From: Synaphobranchus kaupii
Lineage: Eukaryota; Chordata; Actinopteri; Anguilliformes; Synaphobranchidae
Reading direction: 5' to 3'
Assembly (NCBI GenBank): GCA_029718625.1
Contig: CM056379.1
Span: 69,372,670-69,436,669, forward strand
Length of the DNA: 64,000 nucleotides
Below are positions 33,150-45,388 of this stretch, in pieces. The notes beneath the pieces were generated by a model. That model saw only the letters and a list, made by a program, of their open reading frames with translations. It searched no databases and was not told the DNA's origin. The number at the start of each line of letters is the position of its first letter. Position 1 is the stretch's first letter. The translations under genes were made by a program, and so were the position numbers.

Positions 33150-33390
33150 TGACTTGAAAAATGATGGTATAATCACTGAAAATAACCCCGATAGACTGTC
33201 GTCGTATTTTATTTGCTTTGGGTGCACTGGGGAGTGTTTAAGTGCGTTTGGTAGTGGATGCTACTTGATACCTCAGAGTTGTGCTAGCATTAGCAATGTG
33301 TGTATGTCCAAAAGAAGGGAAAGCATGGAATTATCTGAAAATGGTTTCCATCAATCAACTACATCATGGGTAAGTCGTAATTGAGACGAT
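33150..33390. other. Unassigned DNA between two elements
   Basis: May be the remaining interior of the THAP-type element. There is no recognisable coding homology. Confidence 0.3.
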
Positions 33391-34336
33391 GGGCTCTATT
33401 TTAATAAACCAAACGCAATGGTGAACGCAAGAGTAATCGCTTGGCGGTATCGCTCTGAGGGCGTGTCGGCGAGAAATTTGGTAATTTCATGACGGCAATC
33501 TTGGCGCACCTTATGGCGGTATTGCTAAAAGGCTGGGTTTAAATGTCCAAGGTGTGTCTCTATGGTAGCCAATCAAATTGTTGTTCTCATGCTTTAAAAA
33601 AAAAGCCAGTTGGAACGCAATCGCTCCATGCAATTTCATAATGAGCAACCCAAACGCACTGGACCGTCAACGACAAGAGCGATTTTCCGCACAGGAATCA
33701 GACATACTTGCAACAGAAGTACAGGCTAGGACTGTAGTAATTTATGGATCGGAAAGGCACGGGAGGAGGTGGCGAATGCATTAATTAGCCTACATTAGGT
33801 GATGTAGGCATAATTATGATTCAAATGGTAGGCTTATGATTCAACTGTGTCAATGTGTAATTTATATATTATAGGCTATTGGCCTACATGATCGCAAGTT
33901 TCTTGTAAGCTGTCCTGTTTTATTCTAGTAGTTTAAATTTAAATTAATTAATTAATAATAATTATAGGCTATTTGTTCATTAAATGGAAGTGTAATGTTG
34001 GCATCACCTATAGACACTACATAGAACTACATGACGAATAAGTTGCCAAATTGCCAGAGTCTATTGCGTTCCCGCTAAGAGGTGGTTCCAGCTGATCATA
34101 ACGCAATGGGTTTTCGTTGGTTCAAATTGTCACTGAGCCGAAAGTATTTTAGAACACGCCCCAGACAGCGCCACCCATCCCACTGCAGCGCAAGCGAAAG
34201 GATGTTATGTTGAGAATTTGTTGATCCTAGCGGTATTGCTGAGAAACGCCATAGCGCCAGTTTTAAGACGTTGATGCTGTCAACAAGCTTGCGTTTGACT
34301 ATACCGTCCCCTTGCGCTGGTTTGAAAATAGAGCCC
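33391..34336. mobile_element. Harbinger-like MITE
   Basis: The ends are inverted: GGGCTCTATTTT at 33391 and AAAATAGAGCCC ending at 34336. Inner text such as CAAACGC and ATCGCTTGGCGGTATCGC also has mirrored counterparts at the right. These ends recur in fish as Harbinger-type MITEs. No convincing 3-bp target duplication is visible. Confidence 0.55.
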
Positions 34337-34366
34337 ATTATGTCCAAAATTCCGAACTATCCCTTT

Positions 34367-34961
34367 AAGCACTTCTGGAACACAATCTCACCACTCTTCT
34401 TCAGAATGACAGTTGACATTAAGCAAAACTCAAAAATCCCACCACACATGAATACAGCCCTCCTCTCAGTACTACTGAAACCTGATAAAGACCCAACCCT
34501 ATGTTCCAGCTATCGCCCCCTATCGCTCATCAACACCGATCTCAAAATTATCAGTAAAGCACTAGCCACCCGATTTTGGTAGAGTAAACTGGAAATTTCT
34601 GTTTGAAACACTCCACAAATTTGGCTTCGGAGAATCGTTTATTCACTGGATAAATATACTATATAATTCACCAAGGGCCACGGTTTCTACTAACAGACTA
34701 ACGTCACAGAGTATCACACTACACAGAGGGACTAGGCAAGGATGCCCACTCTTGCCATCACTATTCGCCCTGTTTATTGAACCTCTAGCCGCTGCAATAC
34801 GTCAAAATTAAAACATCAAGGGAATCCAAACCCCCTCCACACACCACAAAATCAGCCTTTATGCAGATGGTGTACTACTCTACTTACAAGACCCATCAAA
34901 CTCCCTGCAAGAAGCCATCAAGCTCATGAATTCCTTTTCTGAAATTTCTGACTATGCTATA
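34367..34961 (+). pseudogene. Second L1 ORF2 fragment, reverse transcriptase first part
   Basis: Plus-strand text KHFWNTISPLFF, VLLKPDKDPTLCSSYRPLSL, WINILYNSPRA and RQGCPLLP is L1 reverse transcriptase. The catalytic motif reads YADG (about 34860), with the second Asp lost, and there are deletions (after 34580) and a stop. The text is cut at 34961 by the RTE-like LINE and continues at 42689. Confidence 0.8.
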
Positions 34962-34970
34962 CTTACTTAC

Positions 34971-37970
34971 TTACTGACCATTATGCCTCCTGGCATGTAG
35001 GGCAGCAACGAAGGTCTTCCACTCCTGTCTGTTCTGGGCTAACTTCTGGTCCATGTTTTTCATTTCTTCCTCCACAGTTCGACGCCAGGTGGTTTTGGGT
35101 CCCCCTCTTTTCCTTTTTCCTTCTGGTGTCCAGTGCAGGGCTACTTTTGGGATGCTCTCTGGTTCTCTTCTCAGTATATGACCAATCCAGTTCCAGCGCC
35201 TTCTCTTGAGGATGGTGTTCATGCTCTCTTGTTGGCATTGAGCAAGGAGATCTTGGTTGGATATGGTGTTTGGCCAAAATATTCTAAGGATTCTTCTCAG
35301 GTTCTTAGTGTGGAAGACTGATAGCTGGTTGATGTCACTCACTGTCATTCTCCAGCATTCCGAGCCATACAGAAGGGTGGAGAGGACACAGCTCTGGTAT
35401 AACTTGAGCTTGGTCTTGGTGCTGTATTGCTGGGACCTCCATACATTGTTGAGCATAATACATAGGAATACATTCCTAGCCTTGTTTAGCCGGTTCTTGA
35501 TGTCATCGTGTGCCCGCCATCGTGTCTGACTGTGCTACCAAGATAAGTAAACTCCTCAGTTGTGGGAAGATTATTTCCATTCACTTGGATTGGCAAGGGG
35601 TTTGGGATGTTGAGTGTCATTACTTCAGATTTTTTCTGGTTTATCTTAACGCCAACTTGTTGTGCAAAGTCACTGAGATGGGATGTTTTCTCTTGTATGT
35701 GTGAGTGTGGGAGACAAGAGCCAAGTCATCAGCAAAGTCAAGGTCTTCCAATGTTGAGAATGGGGTCCATCGTATACCTCTTGCTTGGTCTTCGGTTGTC
35801 CGACGCATCACCCAGTCAATAGCAATATTGAAGAGCACCGCCGACATCACACATCCTTGTTTGACTCCTGTCTTCACCTGGAATGCGTGGTTACTGTTTC
35901 CCACTCTACAAGAGAAGGTGGCGTAGAAAGCCTTAATGAGGTCGACTATGTGTTGTGGGATCCCATACATTCGTAGTATGCCCCAGAGGCTGTCTCGGTG
36001 GAGGCTGTCGAATGCCTTCTCAAAATCAACAAAGTTGATGTATATCTGTCTCTGCCATTCTGTGGACTGTTCTATAATGTTACGAAGGGCAAATATCTGG
36101 TCAATGCATCCCCTTCCTCTACGAAACCCTGCCTGCTCATTCCTGAGTTGTTCGTCTACTGCATCTGAGATACGTTGTATGATGATCTTTGCCAGAATCT
36201 TGCTTGGAATTGATAAAAGAGTGATTCCCCGCCAATTGTTACATTCTCTTAGGTTGCCTTTCTTTGGTATCTTAATGATGACTCCTTCTGACCAGTCATC
36301 AGGTATCTCCTTCCTTTCCCAAATAGCTGTGAAGAGTGGCACAAGTACTTTAGCTGCAAGTTCTGGGTCTGCCTTGAATAATTCTGCATTGAGGTTATCT
36401 TAGCCAGGGGCTTTTCCACTTTTTTCTTCCACAATTTCCTCCTTAGTTGGTGGTTCAATGCTAATGTCTAGGTCATCTTCTGCTTGCTGGATGTCAGCCT
36501 CTGTTGTGGGTGGTGGCCTATTCAGTACTTTGTTAAATTCTTATGCCCAGCAAGCTTCTTGTTCTGCCTCTGTTGTTAGGAGTCGTCCCTGTTTGTCTAC
36601 AATTGGTGTCTCAGTGGTTTGACGATGTTTGCAACAGACTATCTTGGTGATCTTGTAGATCTTCCCTTGCTCCCCTTTCCTAGCTGCTTCTTCTGCTTGA
36701 TTAGCAAGATCTTCCAGGTATGCCCGTTTGTCAGCTCTGGCTTTTCTCTGAACTGCTTTGTTTGCTTCTTTGTACTGCATTTTGTATCTATCTTGCAGTC
36801 GTTCGGACTTTGTCTCATTTATCTGCTTCTTTAATGTTCTCCTATTTTCAATGGTTTGCCATGTGTCTTTAGTTATCCATTCCTTCCTTCTCTTCTGCTT
36901 GTACCCCAGACAGGCTTCACTGGTTTTTATATAGGCTATTTTAGTTTGTTCCCACATAGTATTAATATCGTTTGCATTTGGCTCTGTGTGATTGTCCATA
37001 TCTGCTAATGCCTGAAACCTGTTCCTTAATTGTAGTACGAAAGGGCCTTTCACCTTTGGGTCATGTAGTTTCTCAACATCAAACTGTTGCCTGCCTTTCT
37101 TTTTGTTTCCTGTTTTCCTCAGCTTCACTTTGAGAACAGCTAGGACCAGGTGGTGGTCGCTACCAACATCTGCCCCCCGTTTAACCTGAACATCAAGTAA
37201 TGAGCGTCTCCACGTGCCATTTATCATCAAATGGTCTATCTAGTTCTTATCCCTTCCATTTGGAGAGTACCATGTCAATTTGTGGATGTCTCTGTGTGGA
37301 AAGAGGGTCCCTCAAATTACTAGGTCATAAGTGGTGCACAGTTCTACTAGTCTCTCTCCATTCTCATTCATAGTGCCACAGCCCTCTTTTCCCATGGCCC
37401 TGTCATTGTCTGTGTTGTCGTTTCCAACCTTGGCATTTAAGTCCCCCATCACAATCTTCATGTCATGTCTTGGTGTGTTTTCCAGCTCAGCCTGTAGTGG
37501 CTCGTAGAATTCATCCTTAACAGTATCATCATTATCGTTTGTTGGAGCATAACACTGGATAATGGTTGTGTTAATTTACTTTCCCCTCATTCTGATCTTC
37601 ATGATTCTACTGTTGACAGGTTCCCACTTTATCAAGCTATTCTCTACTCCTTTTTTAGAATTATGGCTACTCCTTCTCTGTGATGTTCGTCATCCCTTCC
37701 TGAGTACAACACTGTCTCCCCTGTGCTAGTCCAAAGTCTCCCTGATCCTGTCCATCTGCTTTCACTTACTCCAAGGATATCTAGATTGTAACGTCTCATC
37801 TCTGATGTCACTTGTGCCAGTTTCCCTGTGTTTTACATTGTTTGTACATTCCAAAAACCTATCCTAGTCTTAAGTTTGGCATTCAGAACTTTTACCTTCC
37901 TGCCAGTGGCTTCCTTTTGGCTTTCACCATTGGCATTCATCCTAGCATCTGTCGATAGCCCTGGAAGTCC
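34971..37970 (-). pseudogene. RTE-like LINE ORF2: APE endonuclease and reverse transcriptase
   Basis: On the minus strand from 37970: SKTRIGFWNVQTM-type endonuclease start, GDLNAKVGNDNTDND, SDHHLVLAVL (about 37145), then RT text KIPKKGNLRECNNWRGITLL, FVDFEKAFDSLHRDSLW, GVKQGCVMSAVLFN and the catalytic FADDLALV (about 35730). The C-terminal block WNWIGHILRREPESIP with GKRKRGGPKTTWRR is typical of RTE-like elements. At least six frame breaks or stops are present, so it is inactive. The exact clade needs a tree. Confidence 0.78.
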
Positions 37971-38716
37971 ATCAATCAATCAATCAATCAATCAATATTT
38001 ATTTATATAGCGCATTTCACAACAAGTTGTCACAATGCACTTCACAGCAAAACCCAGCCTAAACCCCCCACAAGAGCAAGCCAAGGGCAACAGTGGCAAG
38101 GAAAAACTCCCTGGTGTAACTAGGAAGAAACCTTGGAAGGAACCAGACTCAATGGGGGAACCCATCCTCCTCTGGTCGGCTCAGGGTCTAGGGCTTAAAG
38201 ACCAACATGGTCAAAACAGCCAATGTCCATGATAATATAATTTGCAGCAGCTAGATGACAGTCCAGATGTGGTGGCAGTGATGGTGGGGAACCGGGCGCC
38301 GATGGCGGTGGAAGCAGCTGGCAGCGGTGGTAAGGAGGGAGGGGCAAGCGGCAACGGACAGGAAGCCGGACAGCAACTCTCGAGATGCAGAGCATAAGCC
38401 GCCGGCAGAATGTAGAAAAAGAGAAAACAGTTAGGGAAAGTGTAATAGAGCAGCAGGAGCACCAACTGGAGGAGTGGGGGGTGGGGAAGGGGGGGGAGGG
38501 TTGGACAAGTGCCCCCACAAGGAGTAATCTATGGCTGCATAGCTATGAAGACAGAGTTTGAGAAACCATGCAGTCATGAGAGGGAAAACAATCCTACCCA
38601 CCTATCAAGAGCCAGCCCAGGAAGATGGGGTCACAGCTGTTGACAGGTGACAGTAAGGAAAGGATGCCACCCCACATTACTCTATGGCTAAATGCTTCTC
38701 TGGTCCTGTCTCCAGA

Positions 38717-41700
38717 CTATAGCTCATTATAAGCCTGATCATAAAGGTGTGTTTTTAATCTAGACTTAAATATTGAGACGGTGTCTGATTCCCTTATAGA
38801 TTTTGGCAGGGTGTTCCACAGTAGTGGCGCTCTGTAGGAGAAAGCTCTACCACCCGTCAAGTTTTTAGATATTCTTGGGACTACTAGGTAGCCTGCGTCT
38901 TGGGAACGAAGTGATCTTTTTGGCTTATATGGTAAAAGCAGATTACATATATACACTGGCGCATGTCCATTTAAAGCTTTAAAGGTCAGAAGCAAAACCT
39001 TAAAGTCTATCCTAAACTTAATTGGTAGCCAATGAAGCGATGCTAGTACTGGGGTAATATGCTCATATTTCTTAGTTCTAGTTAAAATGTGAGCGGCTGC
39101 ATTCTGCACAAGCTGGAGATTATTTAGCAAGGACTCAGGGCAGCCAGATAGCAAGGGCATTACAGTAATCTAGCCTAGACGTAACAAAAGCATGGATCAA
39201 TTTCTCTGCGTCCCCTATTGATAGGAAGTGCCTTATTTTAGCTATGTTCCTTAACTGAAAGAAAGCTACTCTAGATATGTTTTCATGTGCACGCTAAAGG
39301 TTAGATCTGGGTCTGCCTACAGCTGAGTTTGGAACAACTAAACAACCATCGAAATTTAAAGTAGATGTACCCAGTTTCTCCCTTTGTTTTTTTTGGACCT
39401 AAAACCAGCATTTTGGTCTTTTCTGAGTTTAGGAGCAGGAAATTGGAAAGCATCCAAGATTTAATATCTGTAATACAAGCCTCTAACCGAGAAAGTGGTA
39501 GTGCCTCGCCGGGTTTCATGGAAATGTATATCTGCGTATCGTCCGCATAGCAGTGAAAATCTACCCCATGTGCCCGAATAATATCACCAAGGGGTAGCAT
39601 ATATAATGAAAAGAGTACTGGGCCTAGCACTGATCCTTGTGGAATACCATATTTCATTACTGAGTAACTGGATGATGCTTCATTTCATTTAACAAACTGC
39701 TTCCTATTGTATAAGTATGATCTGAACCATGCAAGAGCTTGACCATTTAGTCCAACACAGCCCTGGAGTCTGTTCAGTAGAATCTCATGATCTATTGTAT
39801 CAAAAGCTGCACTTAGGTCAAGAAGTACAAGAACAGACACAGAGTTTTGGTCGGCTCATAATAGTAAATCATTAATAACTTTAACAAGTGCCGTTTCAGT
39901 GCTATGGTAGGGTCTAAATCCTGACTGGAACATTTCATGGATATGGTTTGAGCTAAGGTATGCACCAAGTTGCTTAGCAACAGCTTTCTCTAATATTTTT
40001 GATAGAAATGGAAGATTTGAAATGGGTCTATAGTTTTCCAATTTGTCAGATTCGAGGTTTGGTTTTTTCAGTAATGGCTTAATAACCGCCATTTTTAGTG
40101 GCTCTGGTACATATCCTGCTACTAAGGATGTGTTAATGATTTTTAACATATGCTGGCCTAGTATGGGGAAAAGTTATTTAACTAGTTTTGTAGGGATTGG
40201 GTCGAGTAGGCAGGTAGTCGGTTTTGAGGACATAACCAGTTTAGACAGCTCCTCCATGTCAATTGGCCTAAAATAGTTTGGTGCCACTGTTGATACATCT
40301 TCCTGTGTTGACCAGGATCTGGGCTGTTCATTGATTATGGGAGGAGTGATGCCTAGAGGAGGAGGCAATTTGGAGATCTGGTCTCTAATAGCTTCAATCT
40401 TTTGATTGAAAAAATTCATGAAATCATTACTGCTGTAAACGCTGGGGTAGGATGAAAATTCTGATGATGGTTTTTTAGTCAAATTGTCCACAGTGCTAAA
40501 CAAAAATTTTGGGTTGCATTTGTTTTGCACAATTCATTTAGAGAAAAAGGCAGATCTAGCTGATACAAGAGGTTGCTTGTACTGGAGGAGGCTATCTTTC
40601 CATGCACGACGAAATACTTCTAGTTTAGCTGACCGCCATTTTCGCTCCAGTTTTCTTGTGGACTGCTTCAGGGCACGGGTAGTGTCATTGTACCAGGGAG
40701 TACAGTTTTTCCGACAAAACTTTCTTTTTAGAGGGGCAACCATATCAAGGGTGCTTCTGAGAGTAAAACTTAACTGGTTAGTCAGTTCGTCCAGCGATAC
40801 TTCAGTGTTATTTTCTTTGTTTGAAAGGAATGATTCCGGAAGCATATCTATAAACTTTGGAATGACGTCAGAGTTTAACGACCGGCTGTAATAGTGTCTT
40901 GGCTCTGATATAGAAGTGGTCGTTGCCTCGATTTCAAAAGTAATAAGGAAATGATCAGATAATACAGGGTTATGGGGTGCAATAGTAAGATTCATAACAT
41001 TGATACCATAGGATAACACTAAGTCTAGGGTGTGGCTATGGTAATGAGTGGGTCCACAGACATTTTGTTTGAAACCAACAGAGTCAATAATAGAGGCAAA
41101 GGCTGTTCCTAGGGGATCACCCGGTTTATCCACATGTATGTTAAAATCACCAACAATCACAACCTTGTCTGCCGAAATAGCAAGGCAAGACAAAAACTCA
41201 GCGAATTCTATTAGAAAATCCAAATAGGGCCCAGGTGGTCTGTAAACAGACACTAGGAAAAAGGACTGCATGTTACCCCTTATTTTAGCTAAGTCATGCT
41301 GTACACAATTCATAGAAAGAACTTCAAAAGATGAGAACGTATCTCCACACTTAGGGGTTAAGCTTAAGGTGGACTGATAGATCGCTGCAACACCACCCCC
41401 TCTTCCTGACTGGCGCGATACCTGAGTACTTAAAAAACCTACAGGAGACGCTTCATTAAGTGCGACATATTCACCAGGTCTTAGCCAAGTTTCAGTCAGA
41501 TACAGTACTTTGAGATTATGATCTGTGATCAATTCGTTTACAAGAAGTGCTTTAGGAGCAAGATATCTAATATTTAGTAGTCCAATTTTTAGGAGTGATT
41601 CACAACAGCTGCTAGCAGCAACATGTTTTAATTTGAGAGTAATAAGATTATCCGCGTTGATACCACGGTTTGCTTTACGTTTGGCATATATGCGTGGGGC

Positions 41701-41799
41701 AAACACAGTCTCAATATAATAAATACTAATTTCTAGCTCAGATATGGGATGAGGACAACGGCGTTGGGCCATGTCTGAGTCACGGGCATTGGGAAACAC
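38717..41799 (-). pseudogene. L2 LINE ORF2 (copy 2): endonuclease and reverse transcriptase
   Basis: A 421-codon intact stretch (40534-41799) covers the whole APE endonuclease, with IGLLNIRYLAP, LTETWLRPGE, VIVGDFNIHV and LSDHFLI. The frame then breaks. RT blocks follow: [50 protein letters not shown] and CYADDTQIY (about 39545-39570). The C-terminal part ends at 38717. Breaks lie at about 40530, 40170, 39850, 39660 and 39300. Confidence 0.82.
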
Positions 41800-42009
41800 G
41801 TTGGGAAACGCACAGGCTCCGATGTAGGATCAGAGGCCTGCTGCCTGGCCGGCGCCCTGATAAGGTGTCAGGATCTGGCCTTACTAAGACTAGCATCTAA
41901 GTTATTTGCTAGGACAAGAGCACCTCTCCAGCTCGGGCGGAGTCCGTCTCTCTTCAGTAGCCCAGGCATTCTCCAGAAATCAGGCCAATTATTGACGAAC
42001 CCTATGCCA

Positions 42010-42390
42010 CTAAGATGAGCACCACTCAGACAGCCAGCGATTTAGCGACCTGACTCTACTGTAGACCTCGTCACTCCTACAAACTGGGAGCGGACCAGAG
42101 CATATTACGTTCCGAAACATCTTTTTAGCCATCGCACACACCGAAACAAAGTTATTTTTGGTGACCTCCGATTGCCTCAATCGGACATCATTTGTGCCGA
42201 CGTGAATAACAATTTTAGAGTATTTACGTTTACTTTTAGCCAGCACTCTCAGACTAGCCCCAACATCGGTAGCTCTGGCACCAGGCATACACTGCACTAT
42301 GGTCGCTGGTGTCGCTAATCTCACATTTCTCAGAATACTATCCCCTATGATCAGGGCTTTCTCAGTAGGTGTGTTACTGAGTGTGTTACA
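42010..42390 (-). pseudogene. L2 LINE ORF1 fragment (copy 2), SGNH hydrolase part
   Basis: The minus-strand text EKALIIGDSILRN (nucleophile Ser), MPGARATD and HVGTNDVRL repeats the SGNH hydrolase seen in the ORF1 at 26931-27857. The N-terminal zinc finger is missing (5' truncation), and a stop follows WLSEWCSS before the DxxH motif. Confidence 0.78.
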
Positions 42391-42688
42391 CTACATCATG
42401 CCTAGTAGTGTAAATTCCTTCAGTTGCTGTTTCCGTAACATACTTTTTTTATGGGACAGGGTTGTTAGCCCTGTGCTCAACCCCCAACCTGGAGGACCAG
42501 TGGATTGCTTTTCGTCTCGCCTCTACCCTTCGACCTGTCCAGCATGGGTGGCCCTACCAGGAGACGAATCTCCCGCTGACATAGCTCTAGGGGTCACTGA
42601 GACACACAAGCTCCCCGACCACGACAAGGTTGCAATCCAACAGGGAGTGACTATACTATAAACTGGACAAACTGATTTTGTCCAGTTT

Positions 42689-43263
42689 GACTATGCTATA
42701 AACTGGACAAAATCAACAATTTTACCCATAGATGGTGCTGACTGGTACAGCTCAAAACTTACCCTTCACCTCGACTGGAAATATGAAATATCTGGGCATA
42801 AACATTTCCACCAAGCTGTCAGAGTAGTTCCACCTCAATTTCATTCCACTAATAAAAACAATAGAAGATGACATAAACCGTTGGACAAACTTACCACTTT
42901 CTCTAATGGGCAGAATAGCAACCATAAAAATGACCATACTACCAAAAGTTAACTACCTCTTCAAAATGATTCCAACTCAGCCCACCACTAAATGGTGACT
43001 AAATTTTCCATGGCGACTAAATTTTACTGGAAAAATAAAACACCCCGGATCACACTGACAACACTACAGAAACAAAAAACTCAAGGAGGACTGGAAGCAC
43101 CAAACTTTTATCACTATTAGTGGCAAACCAACTACAGTATATCTCAAACTGGATTCATCCTAACCAACAGAACAACCAATGGATAGAAATAGAACAGTCA
43201 GAATGCAAAGAAATTTAAATTTCCGATCTACCATTCCTCAACACCTCCATAAAGGGCCATAAC
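42689..43263 (+). pseudogene. Second L1 ORF2 fragment, reverse transcriptase end
   Basis: Continues the L1 text from 34961 after the RTE-like insertion. Blocks like KYLGINIST, SLMGRIATIKMTILPK and NYLFKMIPTQ are typical of the part after the L1 catalytic region. Frame breaks are frequent. It ends at the LTR of the next Gypsy element at 43264. Confidence 0.7.
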
Positions 43264-44167
43264 TGTTACGGTTCCGAGCAGGGATTGGACCCAAATGCAC
43301 GACTCAACACACAAGGAATTTCCAATAGTTCCAATAATGTATTGCTTCGACAAAACCTCCTGAAGCATAGGGAGAGAGACAGACTAGACAGAACCAGTTA
43401 TGGATTAGCAGTGGATCAGCGGGAGATGCCAGGTACTGGACAGTGGCAGGAATCTGGGCTGGTTGAGCAGAGGAGGAGCGGGGAGCGGGAGACAGGGCAG
43501 AGTGCAGTGGGCACGAACAGCTGCAGGTTAGCAGGGCTGGAGCACCGGCTGGATGCACACACAGCAGCAGGTTGGCGGAACTGGAGCACAGGCAGGGTGC
43601 ACACACAGCTGTAGGTGGGCAGAACTGGAGCACAGGCAGGATGCACAAACAGCTGCAGGCTGGTAGACTTGGAAGCGTTAGTGACAGCAAGGCAGGACTG
43701 GATGAACAGCGTGTTAACGCCGTTCCTGGCGAGAGCTAATTAAAGCTAGACAAGACTGGAAAAATAGCAAATTAACGCAGATTCTAGCGAGAGAATTCAA
43801 GCAGGCAAGACAGGACTAGATACAGAGTATCCGACGAGACAAGACCAGAGTATTACTACAAAGAGACTTAACAAACTGGCACAGGACAAAGAACACCGGG
43901 TGACTACATACGAGAGTTAATGGAGATCAATTAAGTGCAGCGTGAAAATGTATGCGTGAGTGATTAACGGAGCAGAGAGTGTGCAGAATGCATGCGGAGA
44001 GAAGGGAAGGGATAGGCGGAGGCAGAGCAGTGGAACAGAGTGATACGAAAGGGAAAACCACGCCCAGACTGCAGCACGGGGGAAACAATCAGGAATACAA
44101 AAAAACATGATACGAGAGGAAACAGGTAAAACACGGGACACAAAAGGACGGCAGTGAGAGCATCACA
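43264..44167 (-). repeat. 3' LTR of the second Gypsy element
   Basis: Read on the minus strand it starts TGTGATGCTCTC at 44167 and ends GAACCGTAACA at 43264, giving 904 bp with TG...CA ends. A run of 16 C on the plus strand at 44171-44186 is its polypurine tract. A short tandem array with TGGAGCACAGGCAGG-type units lies at 43510-43670. Confidence 0.72.
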
Positions 44168-44204
44168 GTACCCCCCCCCCCCCCCAAGGAACGCCTCCTG
44201 GCGT

Positions 44205-44890
44205 TCATCCTGGATCGAACTTCTGGGGGTGGCATCTGTGAAACTGGCGGATGAGGGCGGGATCGAGAATGAGGCTCCTATGCAACCAGGACCACTCTTC
44301 AGGACCGTACCCCTCCCAATCCACGAGGTACTGGAAACCCCAGCCCCTACGGCGGATGTCCAGGACACGTCTTACCGTGTAGGCCGGGTCGTCGTCAATT
44401 ATCCTGGGGGGTGGGGGGGGCGTCAGCGGGAGCACTGAGGGGGCTGGAGTCGACAGGCTTGACCTGGTTGACGTGGAAGGTGGGATGGATTTTTAGTGAG
44501 GCGGGGAGTTGGAGCTTGACAGTGACGGGGTTGACGATACAGAGGATGGGGAAAGGACCAATGAACTGGGGCTGTAGCTTTTTTGAAGTGGATTGGAGAG
44601 GGATGGAGGAGGTGGACAGCCAGACCTGCTGTCTGGGAGTGTACTGTGGGGCTGCGGTCCGATGAAGGTCCGCCAGGCGTCGGGTACGGGAGGTGGTGCG
44701 GAGGAGTGCGGTGCGTGTCAGCCTCCACACACGCTTGCATCTGAGGAGGTGGGACCGTGCAGATGGAACGGCAACCTCCTCCTCCTGGACCAGAAACAGG
44801 GGTGGTTGGTACCCCAAGGAGCACTCGAATGGGGACATCCCGGTGGCGGTGCTCCTCAGGGAGTTGTGTGCATACTCAGGGAGTTGATTG
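44205..44890 (-). pseudogene. Gypsy pol: integrase C-terminus and chromodomain (second element)
   Basis: The minus-strand text [19 protein letters not shown] is the end of the integrase core. It is followed by [21 protein letters not shown] and the chromodomain [20 protein letters not shown] frame change between about 44395 and 44435 separates the two open frames. The left breakpoint carries a 12-bp microduplication (CAACTCCCTGAG on the minus strand) at about 44857-44886. Confidence 0.8.
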
Positions 44891-45190
44891 TATCCTATTT
44901 TAGTTTTTACTTGTCTTTTGCTTTTACTTGTTTTATAAATATACATCTATATCGTCTTGTATTTCATTGTGTTTTATTGCATTTTGTTTTATCCCATTTT
45001 ATTATTATTTTTGTGTTTTTATTAATTTTGTATAGTTTTTTTTCCCAAATCAAGATTTTATTTTATTATTTTTATTTTATTTATTTATTCATTTATTTTA
45101 TTTTATTTTTTCTTCATATTTGTTTTATTCCCTGTTATATTGTCTTTTATTTCATTGTGTTTTATTGTTATATTAATTTTATATAATGTA
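44891..45190 (+). repeat. T-rich LINE 3' fragment, left part
   Basis: TTTTATT-rich sequence that is continuous in character with 52173-52300 on the other side of the Tc1 element. It is probably the 3' untranslated end of one LINE. There is no coding region. Confidence 0.4.
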
Positions 45191-45388
45191 CAGTCAAGCC
45201 GGAAAGTCTGCACACGCCTTTCACCTTCTCCATGTTTTATTACTTTACAGACTTATACTACAATAGATTGAGTTCATTTTTTGCCTCAAACATCTACACA
45301 CAATAGCCAATAATGACGAAGTGAAAACAATTTTTTTACTGACAAAAATAGGTTATTTAGGGGTTACATATCTGTACACACCCTTAGC

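Larger units (their letters stand above)
37975..42395 (-). mobile_element. L2-clade LINE (copy 2), 5' truncated
   Basis: On the minus strand it starts within ORF1 (about 42395) and passes through ORF2. It ends with GCGCTATATAAATAAATA followed by about six ATTG repeats at 37975-37996. It lies inside the 5' region of the RTE-like LINE. Its ORF2 is close in sequence to the L2 at 26885-30505 but has the complete endonuclease. Confidence 0.8.
34962..42688 (-). mobile_element. RTE-like LINE inserted in the second L1, itself interrupted by an L2
   Basis: The 12-bp repeat GACTATGCTATA flanks the insertion (34950-34961 and 42689-42700), and the L1 text continues across it. The 3' end on the minus strand is an AAGT repeat at 34962-34975. 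ORF2 is at 34971-37970. The 5' region with GCTTGTGTGTCTCAGTGACC lies at about 42400-42645, separated from ORF2 by the L2 at 37975-42395. Confidence 0.75.
43264..44890 (-). mobile_element. Second Gypsy element, 5' truncated
   Basis: On the minus strand the end of integrase, a chromodomain, a poly-G tract and one LTR remain. Everything upstream is missing beyond about 44890. The LTR abuts the second L1 on the left. Confidence 0.8.

Noticed and set aside
34271..34582. 103-codon frame read as one gene
   Set aside because: It joins the end of a Harbinger-like MITE to L1 reverse transcriptase text. Only the part after 34367 is real homology.
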